Under the pieces are notes generated by a model. It saw only the letters and a program-made list of their open reading frames with translations. It did not search any database and was not told the origin of the DNA. A stretch of 64,000 bases of DNA from Duganella radicis (GTDB lineage Bacteria > Pseudomonadota > Gammaproteobacteria > Burkholderiales > Burkholderiaceae_D): positions 39,729 through 103,728 of the forward strand of contig NZ_WNKY01000020.1 of the NCBI RefSeq assembly GCF_009720825.1. The letters run 5' to 3'. The position numbers were made by a program, and so were the translations under genes. This document shows positions 25,942-35,000 of this stretch, one piece after another. The stretch's first letter is position 1, and each line of letters starts with the position of its first letter.

Positions 25942-27657
25942 ATGAAACTCTCGCGCCTGCTCACCCTGTCCACCGCCATGCTGGCGGTGCTGGTGCTTGG
26001 CATGCTGGGCCACATCACGCGCGACGCCTGGATACGCTACGAGCACACCAACACCGGCTTGCAAGCGCTGCGCCTGACGCAGCGCGCCATGGTGGCGGCG
26101 GAAAAGCTGTCGTTCGAGCGCGGCCCCACCAACGCCGTGCTGGGCGACCGCCTGCCGGCCGACCCGCAACGCCAGTTACTGCTGCAACAGGCGCGCGCCG
26201 CCACCGACCTGGCGCTGATGCAGCTGGAGCGCGAACTGCAAACCGATTTCGGCGCCCCGCATCCGGTAGACATGGCGCCGCTGTATCGCGCACTGTCGGC
26301 TGCCCGCAACAGCGTCGGCCAGCTGGCCGCGCAGAACCCGGCCGCGCGCACGCCGGCGCTGCTGGGCCAAACGGTCGACCAGATGTTCGCGCTGGTGCCG
26401 CTGGCGTTGAACGCGGTGACCGGCTACACGCTGGCATCCGAGCGTGCCTATCCGCGCATCTCGCGCACGCTGATCAAGGCGCGCTACGCGGTCGAGCTGC
26501 GCGAGTATGCCGGCCGGCTGGGCTCCGCGCTGACCGTGGCGCTGGCCACGCACCAGCCGCTGACAGAGGCGCAGTACCAGCAGCTGCAATTGCTGCGCGG
26601 CCGCCTGGCGCAGTTGCGCCAGTTGCTGCTGGCGCCCGGCGACGGCAGCAGCGACGCGCTGGCGGCGGTGATCGCGCGCATGGACGATGTGTATTTCAAT
26701 CGCGGTCAACAGCTGGTGGAGCAGATCGAACAGGCCAGCCGCGCTGGCCGCGATTACGGCATGGACACCGGCCAGTTCGCGCAGCGCTACGTGCCCACCA
26801 TGACACCCATCCTGGCGCTGCGCGACGAGCTGCTGCGCGAAGCGCAGGCACAGGCCTGGAGCGACCACGAACACGCCCGGCGCGAGCTGATCATCGCCTC
26901 GATGTCGGGCGTGGCCATCCTGCTGGCATTGACGCTGCTGCTGCTGATTGTGCGGCGGCGCGTGATCGTGCCGCTGCTGCGCGCCACGCGCGCGGTGATC
27001 CGGCTGGGCGCCGGCGATTACTCGCGCGATCCCACCGGCAGCGAGCGCCCCGACGAAATCGGCGACATGCTGCGCGCGCTGTCGACGCTGCGCACCAACA
27101 GCATCGAGCGCCAGCAGCTGGAGCTGGAGCGCAAGCGCCTGATCGAGGAGTTGCGCCAGCGCGCCGACACCGATTACCTGACCGGCATCCTGAACCGGCG
27201 CGCCTTCACCAAGGCCGGCAACCAGCGCCTGCGCGGCGCGCATGACCGCAATGAATCGCTGTCGGTGCTGCTGTTCGATATCGACCACTTCAAGTCGGTC
27301 AACGATTCGCACGGCCACGAGGCCGGCGATCAGGTCCTGATCCGGGTGGCGGCGGTGGTGCGCGATCAATTGCGCGATGGCGAAATCCTGGCCCGCCACG
27401 GCGGCGAGGAGTTCGTGGTGATGCCGTCGCACTGCACACAGGAGCAAGCCTGCCTGCTGGCCGAACGCCTGCGCAAGGCCATCGCCAGCGAGCCGCTGAC
27501 ACTGGCCGATGGCCACATCCTGCGCGTGACCGCCAGCTTCGGCGTGGCCAGCGCCAGCGGCCCGCAAGCGGCGCTGGACGATCTGTTGCACGCGGCCGAC
27601 CTGGCGCTGTACCGCGCCAAACGGCACGGCCGCAACTGCGTGGAAAGCGCCGGCTAG
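25942..27657 (+). CDS. Membrane-bound diguanylate cyclase (GGDEF)
   Basis: A 571-residue protein: membrane helix at about residues 8-28, a periplasmic helical sensor of roughly 280 residues, a second helix near 316-340 (IASMSGVAILLALTLLLL), a HAMP-like linker with coiled coil, then a GGDEF domain. The signature is GGEEF (about 487-491), with FDIDHFKSVNDSHGHEAGD before it. It should make c-di-GMP. The inhibitory RxxD site five residues before GGEEF reads RDGE, so product inhibition is probably lost. No clear ribosome site is visible before the ATG. It is a single gene. Confidence 0.9.
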   Translation: MKLSRLLTLSTAMLAVLVLGMLGHITRDAWIRYEHTNTGLQALRLTQRAMVAAEKLSFERGPTNAVLGDRLPADPQRQLLLQQARAATDLALMQLERELQTDFGAPHPVDMAPLYRALSAARNSVGQLAAQNPAARTPALLGQTVDQMFALVPLALNAVTGYTLASERAYPRISRTLIKARYAVELREYAGRLGSALTVALATHQPLTEAQYQQLQLLRGRLAQLRQLLLAPGDGSSDALAAVIARMDDVYFNRGQQLVEQIEQASRAGRDYGMDTGQFAQRYVPTMTPILALRDELLREAQAQAWSDHEHARRELIIASMSGVAILLALTLLLLIVRRRVIVPLLRATRAVIRLGAGDYSRDPTGSERPDEIGDMLRALSTLRTNSIERQQLELERKRLIEELRQRADTDYLTGILNRRAFTKAGNQRLRGAHDRNESLSVLLFDIDHFKSVNDSHGHEAGDQVLIRVAAVVRDQLRDGEILARHGGEEFVVMPSHCTQEQACLLAERLRKAIASEPLTLADGHILRVTASFGVASASGPQAALDDLLHAADLALYRAKRHGRNCVESAG

Positions 27658-27667
27658 CGCGCCGCGC

Positions 27668-29227
27668 CTACTTGCTCACCGGCGTGAAATTCAGGTCGCG
27701 GAAGTCGTAGCTGAAATCCGTCTCGGTGGAGATGGGCGCCATCTTCATGCGCTCGATGCTGCCGTCCGGATTGAGCGCGAACGTCACGTAGGCGTCGGCA
27801 TTGAAGTTGCGCTCCCGCCAGCGCACGATGAAGGTGTCGTGCTGGAAGTGCTCCAGCTCCCCGCTCAGATCCGGCGTGCGCTCGAAGCGCAGCACCTGCT
27901 TGCCGCCCTCCGCGCGGATGCTGATCTTGCCGTACCACGCATCCTCGTACTCGCCGTTGTAGGCCGCCAGCGGCAGCGACGGCTTCGAGTCCGCCGCGCG
28001 CGCCGTGTGCTCCTTGCCCTGCCGCTCCAGCTCCTCCTGGTGCGACGCCGCTTCCTGATCGGCGTACAGCTGAATCCAGTCGGAAGGCTGCACCTTGAGG
28101 TATTGGTCGAGAATACGGTAGTACAGCGACATCATCACCGGACTGTTTTCCGCATTGGTCAGGAGGGCGATGCCCAGCCTCTCTTCCGGCACCATCAGCA
28201 TCGTCGAATAAAAGCCTTGCAACGCGCCCGTGTGGATGACGACCTTGCGGCCCTTGTAGTCGCGCAGCTGGAAGCCAAGGCCATAGGCATAGAAGTTAGG
28301 CCTGGTGGCGGCCAGCGCCGGCTTGGGCTCGCGGATGCGCATCGGCGTTTGCGCGGTCCACATCTCGGCCGCCTGCTTTGCGCTGAACAGCTGCCGGCCG
28401 TTGTCCATTTTGCCGTTGTTGAGCAGTAGCGTCATCCAGCGCGCGATGTCCTCGGCATTGGTATTGATGCCCACCGCGCCCACCGCGTTCGGCACCGGCA
28501 TCGGCTTCACCACCGCGATCCTGTCATTGATCTTGCTGTGCGGCGCGGCGTGGTCGCTGGCGGCCAGCATCTCGGCCACGCTGGTGTTGGTGCCGCCCAT
28601 GCCCAGCGGCGTGAAGATGCGCTCGCGCAGCACCTCGCCCCACGGCTTGCCGGCCTTGTCGGCGATGATCTTGCCGGCCACGATGTACAGCAGGTTGTCG
28701 TAGGCGTAGCTGGCGCGGAAGCTGGTGGCGGGCTTGATGTAGCGCAGCCGCTCGATGATCTCGTCGCTGCCGAAGGTGGTGCTCGGCCACCACAGCAAGT
28801 CGCCGGCGCCGAGTCCAAGACCGCTACGGTGCACCAGCAGGTCGCGCACCGTCATCTGGCCGGTGACGTAGGAATCGTACATCTGGAAGCCCGGCAGGTG
28901 CCTGGTGACCGGATCGTCCCACGCCAGCTTGCCCTCGTCGACCAGCATCGCCAGCGCGGCGGCGGTGAAGCCCTTGGAGTTGGAGGCGATTTCAAACAAG
29001 GTCTTGCCGTCCACCGGCGTTGGATCGCCCAGCTTGCGCACGCCGTAGCCCTTGGCCGCCACCACCTTGCCATCCTTGACGATGGCGACCGCCATGCCCG
29101 GCACGTCGAAGGTTTTCAAGGCGCGGTTGACGTCCGCATCGAGATTAAACGCCGGCACGCTGGCGGCATGCGCCGCCGCCGCGGCCAGCATCAGCGCGGC
29201 CGCCATAAAATGCGTATTCGGTTTCAT
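27668..29227 (-). CDS. Secreted beta-lactamase-fold serine hydrolase
   Basis: A 519-residue protein with a signal peptide (MKPNTHFMAAALMLAAAAAH). The class C/esterase-type motifs are SNSK (Ser82-Lys85) and YDN (about 176-178). The C-terminal third after about residue 390 fits the DUF3471-type extension often found in such hydrolases (EYEDAWYGKISIR). It may be a D-amino-acid peptidase or esterase rather than a lactamase. Its ATG overlaps the stop of the M1 peptidase gene by 4 bp (ATGA), so the two are translationally coupled and may act on the same peptide pool in the periplasm. Confidence 0.87.
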   Translation of the reverse strand: MKPNTHFMAAALMLAAAAAHAASVPAFNLDADVNRALKTFDVPGMAVAIVKDGKVVAAKGYGVRKLGDPTPVDGKTLFEIASNSKGFTAAALAMLVDEGKLAWDDPVTRHLPGFQMYDSYVTGQMTVRDLLVHRSGLGLGAGDLLWWPSTTFGSDEIIERLRYIKPATSFRASYAYDNLLYIVAGKIIADKAGKPWGEVLRERIFTPLGMGGTNTSVAEMLAASDHAAPHSKINDRIAVVKPMPVPNAVGAVGINTNAEDIARWMTLLLNNGKMDNGRQLFSAKQAAEMWTAQTPMRIREPKPALAATRPNFYAYGLGFQLRDYKGRKVVIHTGALQGFYSTMLMVPEERLGIALLTNAENSPVMMSLYYRILDQYLKVQPSDWIQLYADQEAASHQEELERQGKEHTARAADSKPSLPLAAYNGEYEDAWYGKISIRAEGGKQVLRFERTPDLSGELEHFQHDTFIVRWRERNFNADAYVTFALNPDGSIERMKMAPISTETDFSYDFRDLNFTPVSK

Positions 29228-31065
29228 TGCTTCTTGAATGCCTTGTCGACCGCGGCTTGCGTCAGCGGGTGGTAGTGCGAACGCGCCCGGGCGTACAGCG
29301 CTTTCGCCCAATCCTTTTCGTTAGGGTTCTTCAGCAATGCGGTGTACAGCGGCACCACGAACAGCTTGCGTCCCACACTGTTGAGGAATTTCTCCAGCGG
29401 CTCGCGCACGTTGTAGCCAGCCTTGACCGAGGACAGGTAGAAGCGGTAGGCGATTTCATTGTTGCCGCTCTTGCCCAGGCCGAAGGTCTGGTCCAGCTCC
29501 TGCATCTGCGCGGCGCTGGCCTTGCCATCGATGTCGTTCAGGAAGTGCATCCACTCCAGTGCGATCCAGTTCTTGCCGCCCAGTTCAGCGGTCGGCAATT
29601 CGCCTTTCAGCCAGGCGGCGCGCTGCGTGTCCAGCGCAGCCAGGCGTGGCGAGACGGCGCGCTTGGCGCTGGCCGGAATGCCGGGCGCGTACAGCCACTC
29701 GTCCAGCTCCGAGGCCGACATGTATTCCGGATGCGCGTCCAGCAGGTTTTTCTTCAGGTAGTCGACAAATTCATCGGTGGTGGCCGACTTGAAGGCGTGC
29801 GAGTCGAACCAGCCGCGCAGGAAGGGATCGAACACCTCGCGGCCGGCGCGCTGCTCCAGCGTGCGCAGGAACCATGCGCCTTTCGGGTAAATCAGGCTGC
29901 CGTCGGAATACAGCGAGGGATCGGTGTCGGCGCCGCGCGTGGCCAGCACCTGCTTGGCCGCCGGGATGCTGGCCAGCGACGCCAGCGCCTCCTCCTGCTC
30001 CACTTGCAGGTTCATCTCCGCCACTTCGTCGCCGTACAGTTTCTCGACAATGCGGGTGGTGACGTAGATGGTGAAGCCTTCGTTCATCCAGGTGTACTTC
30101 CACGAGGCGTTGGTCACCAGGTTGCCGGACCACGAGTGCGCCAGTTCATGCGCGATCAAATCATTCAGGCTGCGGTCGCCCGCGATCATGGTCGGGGTGA
30201 GGAAGGTCATGCGCGGGTTTTCCATGCCGCCGTAAGGGAAGGACGGCGGCAGCACGATCATGTCGTAGCGGTCCCACCGGTAAGGACCGTACAGGCCCTC
30301 GGCGGCGGCGATCATTTTCTCGGTGTCGGCCAACTCGTAGGCCGCAGCCTCGATCCGCGCCGGCTCCGCATAGACGGCGGTACGCGGGCCGAGGTTGCGC
30401 ACTTCGATTTCGCCGATGGCGATGGCCAGCAGGTAGGACGGAATCGGCTGCGCCATCTTGAATTTCCAGCCGCCGGCGCCAGTGGCTTGCTGGTCGTTTT
30501 CCGCGCTCATCACCACGCGCAGGCCGGCCGGCGCGTCGATGCGGGCGCTGTAGGTGAAGCGCACGGCGGGCGTGTCCTGCACCGGCGCCCACGAGCGGGC
30601 GTTGATGTCCTGCGACTGGCTGAACATGAACGGACGCTTGCCGGACATGGTCTGCTCCGGCGCCATCCATTGCAGCGCGGCGGCCGATGGCGCGGTGCGG
30701 TAGTACACGCGCACTTTCTGCGGCTGGAACGGCAGCGCGATGCGCAGGGCACGGCCTTTCTGCGCGTCGAATTTGTCGAGCATGAAGGAAGCGGCGCTCC
30801 AGCGGCCATTGACGTTCAGCACCTGCACCTTGGCGATGTTGAGTTCATTGGTGTCCAGCACCAGCGTGCGCACGGATTTATCGATCCAGTTCAGCGTCAG
30901 CTCGGCGTAGCCGGACAGGATCTTGTGGCTGAAGTCCGCCTTCAGGTCCAGATACAGATCGGTGGTGCGCACCTGATCGTAGCGGGCGTAGCTCAATGGG
31001 TCGGCGTGAGCGGTCAGCGCGGTCAATGCGGATAGCACGAAGGCCGACAAAGTCTTCTTGATCAT
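29224..31065 (-). CDS. M1-family metallo-aminopeptidase, secreted
   Basis: A 613-residue protein with a signal peptide (MIKKTLSAFVLSALTALTAH, then ADP). The exopeptidase motif is GGMENPR and the zinc site is HELAH (about residues 306-310) with the third ligand in WMNEGFTIY (Glu329). The spacing of the HEXXH-x18-E pattern is normal. It ends in a C-terminal helical domain. It should remove N-terminal residues from peptides outside the cytoplasm. Coupled by ATGA overlap to the beta-lactamase-fold hydrolase. It is divergent from the manganese riboswitch and exporter gene. Confidence 0.92.
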   Translation of the reverse strand: MIKKTLSAFVLSALTALTAHADPLSYARYDQVRTTDLYLDLKADFSHKILSGYAELTLNWIDKSVRTLVLDTNELNIAKVQVLNVNGRWSAASFMLDKFDAQKGRALRIALPFQPQKVRVYYRTAPSAAALQWMAPEQTMSGKRPFMFSQSQDINARSWAPVQDTPAVRFTYSARIDAPAGLRVVMSAENDQQATGAGGWKFKMAQPIPSYLLAIAIGEIEVRNLGPRTAVYAEPARIEAAAYELADTEKMIAAAEGLYGPYRWDRYDMIVLPPSFPYGGMENPRMTFLTPTMIAGDRSLNDLIAHELAHSWSGNLVTNASWKYTWMNEGFTIYVTTRIVEKLYGDEVAEMNLQVEQEEALASLASIPAAKQVLATRGADTDPSLYSDGSLIYPKGAWFLRTLEQRAGREVFDPFLRGWFDSHAFKSATTDEFVDYLKKNLLDAHPEYMSASELDEWLYAPGIPASAKRAVSPRLAALDTQRAAWLKGELPTAELGGKNWIALEWMHFLNDIDGKASAAQMQELDQTFGLGKSGNNEIAYRFYLSSVKAGYNVREPLEKFLNSVGRKLFVVPLYTALLKNPNEKDWAKALYARARSHYHPLTQAAVDKAFKKQ

Positions 31066-31139
31066 GGTGATACTTTCAATGTTATCAGTAGCGCTAAGCA
31101 GAATAGCATAGCCATGTTTCTGGCATGTGTTAAGATGGC

Positions 31140-31282
31140 GGCCGTTCTTGGGGAGTAGTCGGCTTGCGCCACCCCGGCGCAAGAACCTGTGTCAACATAA
31201 TCGGTCCGCAGACCGTGGCGCAGGTGGCCCAGGGTATTCGCCCCTGGCTTGACGAGACCATGACTGATGCGCGGCCTTGGAG
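31140..31282 (+). ncRNA. yybP-ykoY manganese riboswitch
   Basis: The leader contains the two hallmark segments of the Mn-sensing yybP-ykoY family: CTTGGGGAGTAG at 31147-31158 and CTTGACGAGACC at about 31248-31259, plus the intervening GTCAACATAATCGG and a paired arm with GGCCCAGGGTATTCGCCCCTGG. Next to a TMEM165/UPF0016 transporter gene this is the expected arrangement. Mn binding should promote expression of the exporter. Exact boundaries are approximate. Confidence 0.9.
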
Positions 31283-31379
31283 GTCGTTTCAAAAAGCCCG
31301 CAGCTTCGTTGCGGCTCCTTGCCGTGCAGGCGCACTGTCTTCGTCGCCGCGCCTCGCTGCGTGCATTTTGAAACAACCT
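31281..31379 (+). repeat. 99-bp inverted-repeat element between riboswitch and exporter gene
   Basis: Terminal arms AGGTCGTTTCAAAA (31281-31294) and TTTTGAAACAACCT (31366-31379) match as inverted repeats at 13 of 14 positions, enclosing a GC-rich, self-complementary core. It lies directly after the riboswitch and 69 bp before the ATG. It could be part of the expression platform or an inserted small repeat (MITE-like) element. No T-run follows it. Confidence 0.6.
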
Positions 31380-31447
31380 CTCTTAGCAGGGCCGGAGCCG
31401 CGCTTTGGTCATTGGTTAATCGTTCCGGCCCGCGTACATCATTTACT

Positions 31448-32023
31448 ATGGAAGCCTTCCTCGTCTCTACCGGCATCGTCGCCCTTGCGGAAATCGGCGA
31501 TAAAACCCAGCTGCTCGCATTTGTCCTCGCCGCCCGGTTCCGTCGTCCCCTGCCCATCGTTGCCGGCATCTTCGTCGCCACCATCGCCAACCACGCTTTC
31601 GCCGCCGCCATCGGCGCATGGATCACCAGCCTGATGGGCCCCGAGATCCTGCGCTGGGTGCTGGGCGCCTCCTTCCTCGCCATGGCCGCGTGGACGCTGG
31701 TGCCCGATAAGCTGGATGACGACGACACGGAGCTGGCCAGGTACGGCGTGTTCCTCACCACCCTGATCGCCTTTTTCCTGGCCGAGATGGGCGACAAGAC
31801 GCAGGTGGCCACGGTGGCGCTGGCGGCGCGCTATCACGGCATCGTGGCGGTGGTGGCCGGCACCACGCTGGGCATGATGCTGGCGAACGTGCCGGCCGTG
31901 TACTTCGGCGACAGGATCGCCAACCAGGTCTCGCTCAAGCTGGTGCACGGCATCGCCGCGCTGATCTTCGCGGCGCTGGGCGTGGCCACCCTACTGGGCG
32001 CCGGCGCCAGCCTGGGCGTCTGA
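31448..32023 (+). CDS. TMEM165/UPF0016-family manganese exporter
   Basis: A 191-residue inner-membrane protein with six to seven hydrophobic segments and the duplicated cation motif E-x-G-D-K-T: once in ALAEIGDKTQLLAF, once in FFLAEMGDKTQVAT. This family exports Mn2+. It is preceded by the yybP-ykoY riboswitch, consistent with its role. No clear ribosome-binding site is visible before the ATG, so translation may depend on the leader structure. Its 3' end overlaps the convergent glucan synthase gene by 33 bp. Confidence 0.93.
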   Translation: MEAFLVSTGIVALAEIGDKTQLLAFVLAARFRRPLPIVAGIFVATIANHAFAAAIGAWITSLMGPEILRWVLGASFLAMAAWTLVPDKLDDDDTELARYGVFLTTLIAFFLAEMGDKTQVATVALAARYHGIVAVVAGTTLGMMLANVPAVYFGDRIANQVSLKLVHGIAALIFAALGVATLLGAGASLGV

Positions 32024-35000
32024 GGCCACCGCCGGCGCGGCCGGCAGCAACAGTTCCACCTGCCGCACGCCGCCGCTGTCACGCAGCTCGATCAGCTGGT
32101 CGTGCTGCGGCACGCCATCCACCGTCAGTTGCGGCATGGTCGCGCCATTGCGCACCACGCGGATCTCGTAGCTGGTGCTGGCGTGGCGATAGGTCAGCGT
32201 GAACGTGGTCCAGCCGTGCGGCATGCGCGGCTCCAGCTTGAGGTGGGTGGCGGTGCGCGTGAGGCCCAGCAGCGACTCGATGATCAGGCGGTACATCCAG
32301 CCCGAGGAACCGGTGTACCAGCTCCAGCCGCCGCGTCCCACATGCGGCGGCACCGCGTACACGTCGGCCGTCACCACGTACGGCTCCACCTTGTACACCG
32401 CTGCGCCTTCGGCGGTGCGGCCATGCATGACCGGGTTGATCATGCGCGCCAGCTCCCATGCGCGTTCGGTCTCGCCCAGCCGCGCAAAGGCCATGGCGGT
32501 CCAGATGGCGGCGTGGGTGTACTGGCCGCCATTCTCGCGCACGCCCGGCACGTAGCCGCGGATGTAGCCCGGATTCGGCCCCGCTTTGTCGAACGGTGGA
32601 TCGAGCAGCTGAATGATACCGGAATCACGCCGCACCAGCCGCTGGTTGACCTGCTCCATGGCGCCGCGCACCCGCACCGGATCGGCGGCGCCGGACAGCA
32701 CGCCCCAGCTTTGCGAAATCGAATCGATCTGGCATTCCTCGTTGGTGTGGGAACCGAGCGGCGTGCCGTCGTCGAAGTAAGCGCGGCGATACCATTCGCC
32801 GTCCCACGCGTTCTGCTCCACATTGGCGGCGATGCGGCGTGCCTGCTCGCGGCACTCGGCCGCGAATTCCGCGTCATGCCGCAGATCGGCCACTTCGGCA
32901 AAGCGCTTCAACACTTCGCACAGGAAGAAGGCCAGCCACACGCTCTCCCCCTTGCCATGTTCACCCACCTTGTCCATGCCGTCGTTCCAGTCGCAGGAAC
33001 CGATCAGCGGCAAGCCATGCTCGCCGAAACGCAAGCCGTTGCGGATGGCGCGCACGCAGTGGTCGTACAGCGTGCCATGCTCGCCCGAACGGGCCGGCAG
33101 GTCATAGTAAGAATCCTCTTCCGGCTTGACCGGACGCCCTTCCAGATAAGGCACGGTTTCATCGAGGATGGCCAGGTCGCCGGTGCTGGAGACATAGCGC
33201 CACGCGCCCAGCGGCAGCCACAGATAATCGTCCGAGCAGTGCGTGCGCACGCCGCGGTCCGAAGGCGGATGCCACCAGTGCTGCACGTCGCCTTCCAGGA
33301 ACTGGTGGGCGGCGCACAGCAGCAGCTGGTCACGCAGCAGCTGCGGTTGGGTGTGGATGGTGGCCATCGCATCCTGCAACTGGTCGCGGAAGCCGAAGGC
33401 GCCGCCGGACTGGTAGTAGCCGCTGCGGGCCCAGATGCGGCAGGCGATGGTCTGGTACATCAGCCAGCCATTGGCGATGACGTCCAGCTCCGGCTCCGGC
33501 GTTTCGATGCGCACCGCGCCCAGCGCCTGCTCCCAGTGCGCGTGCACGGCGGCCAGCGCTTCCTGCGCCGCGTTGGTGCTGCGGTATTTCTGCACCATGC
33601 TGCTGACATCGGCGTTGCGGCGGCCGCCCACGCCCAGCACGAACACGATCTCGCGCTCCTGTCCCGGCAGCAGATCGAGCGGGGCCTGGATCGCCGCGCA
33701 AGCGTCGAGGCCCGCGCCGACCTTGCCCGACAGGCGTGCGCGCCGCAGCGCCGCCGGCGACGCCAGCGAGCCGTTGCGGCCGACGAACTCGGTGCGGTCG
33801 GCGGTCACCGTGCGCAGCGTGGCGTCGCAATTGAAGAAGGCCACGCGGCCGCTGAATTCCGTGTTGTAGGCATTGCGCGCAAACAGCGCGCCGCTGACCG
33901 GATCGGCTTCGGTGATGATGTGCATGCCCGACTTGGAGCGCATGTCGCCCAGCACCCATTCCACATAACCGAACACCGAGAGGCGGCGCTGCACCAGCGA
34001 GTCGTTGCGCACTTTCAGCACGGTGTACTTGATGGGCGCATCGGTGGCCACGAAGGTGGTCAGCTCGCTGTGCACACCGGCCTCGATGTGCTCGAACACG
34101 CTGTAGCCAAAGCCGTGGCGCGTGATATATGTGCCATGGCCGCGCGCCGGCAGCGCGGCCGGCGACCAGAACTGGCCGCTCTGCTCATCGCGCAGGTAGA
34201 AGGCTTCGCCGCTGGCGTCGCTGACCGGATCGTTGTGCCATGGCGTGAGGCGGAATTCGTGCGCGTTCTCGTGCCAGGTGTAGGCCTGGCCGCTTTCCGA
34301 TATCACGCTGCCGAACTGCGGATTGGCCAGCACATTGGCCCACGGCGCCGGCGTGCGCTGGCCGGCGCTGGTGGTGATCACGTACTCGCGCCCATCCTCG
34401 CTAAAGCCGCCGATGCCGTTTTCCAGCACCAGCCCGCGCGCCGGATGGGTGACCGGGCCGGCGTCCGCGTATTCGCCCCGGCTGTCGGCCATCAGCGGCG
34501 GCATGCGCAGGGACGGCGCGGCCGGACGCTTGATCTGCTCGGCCAGCGTGCCGCGCGCGTCGCTGATGATGACGCGCGCCACCGATTGCAGCAGCACCCG
34601 GTCCTCGTTGGCGATCTGGTCGGCCTGGCGCACGAAGATGCCGCCCGGCCGGTCGATGGCCTGCGCGTCGATGCCGGAAGCGATCAGGCCCATGATCTGG
34701 TCATGCAGGGCCTGGCGGTAGCCGGATTGGTCTTCGTACCAGATCACCAGATCCACCACCAGTCCTTTCAGGCGCCAGTAGGCGTGCGCCTGCACCATCT
34801 GGCGCGCCAGCTCGATGTTGGCCGGGTCCTTGATTTGCAGCAGAACGATCGGCAGGTCGCCCGAGATGGCATACGCCCACAGGCCGGACTGGCCGCGCTG
34901 ATTCTTGATCAGCGTGGCCGCATCGGCGCGCAGCGCGGCGTTCGGATAGATCACCGAGTTGGCCAGGCGCCCGTACAGCTGCCCGTCGGCCTCGCTGGCG

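Noticed and set aside
31991..32023. The 33-bp overlap of exporter and glucan synthase ends as a misassembled stop
   Set aside because: Both frames are consistent with family-length proteins; short convergent overlaps are common.
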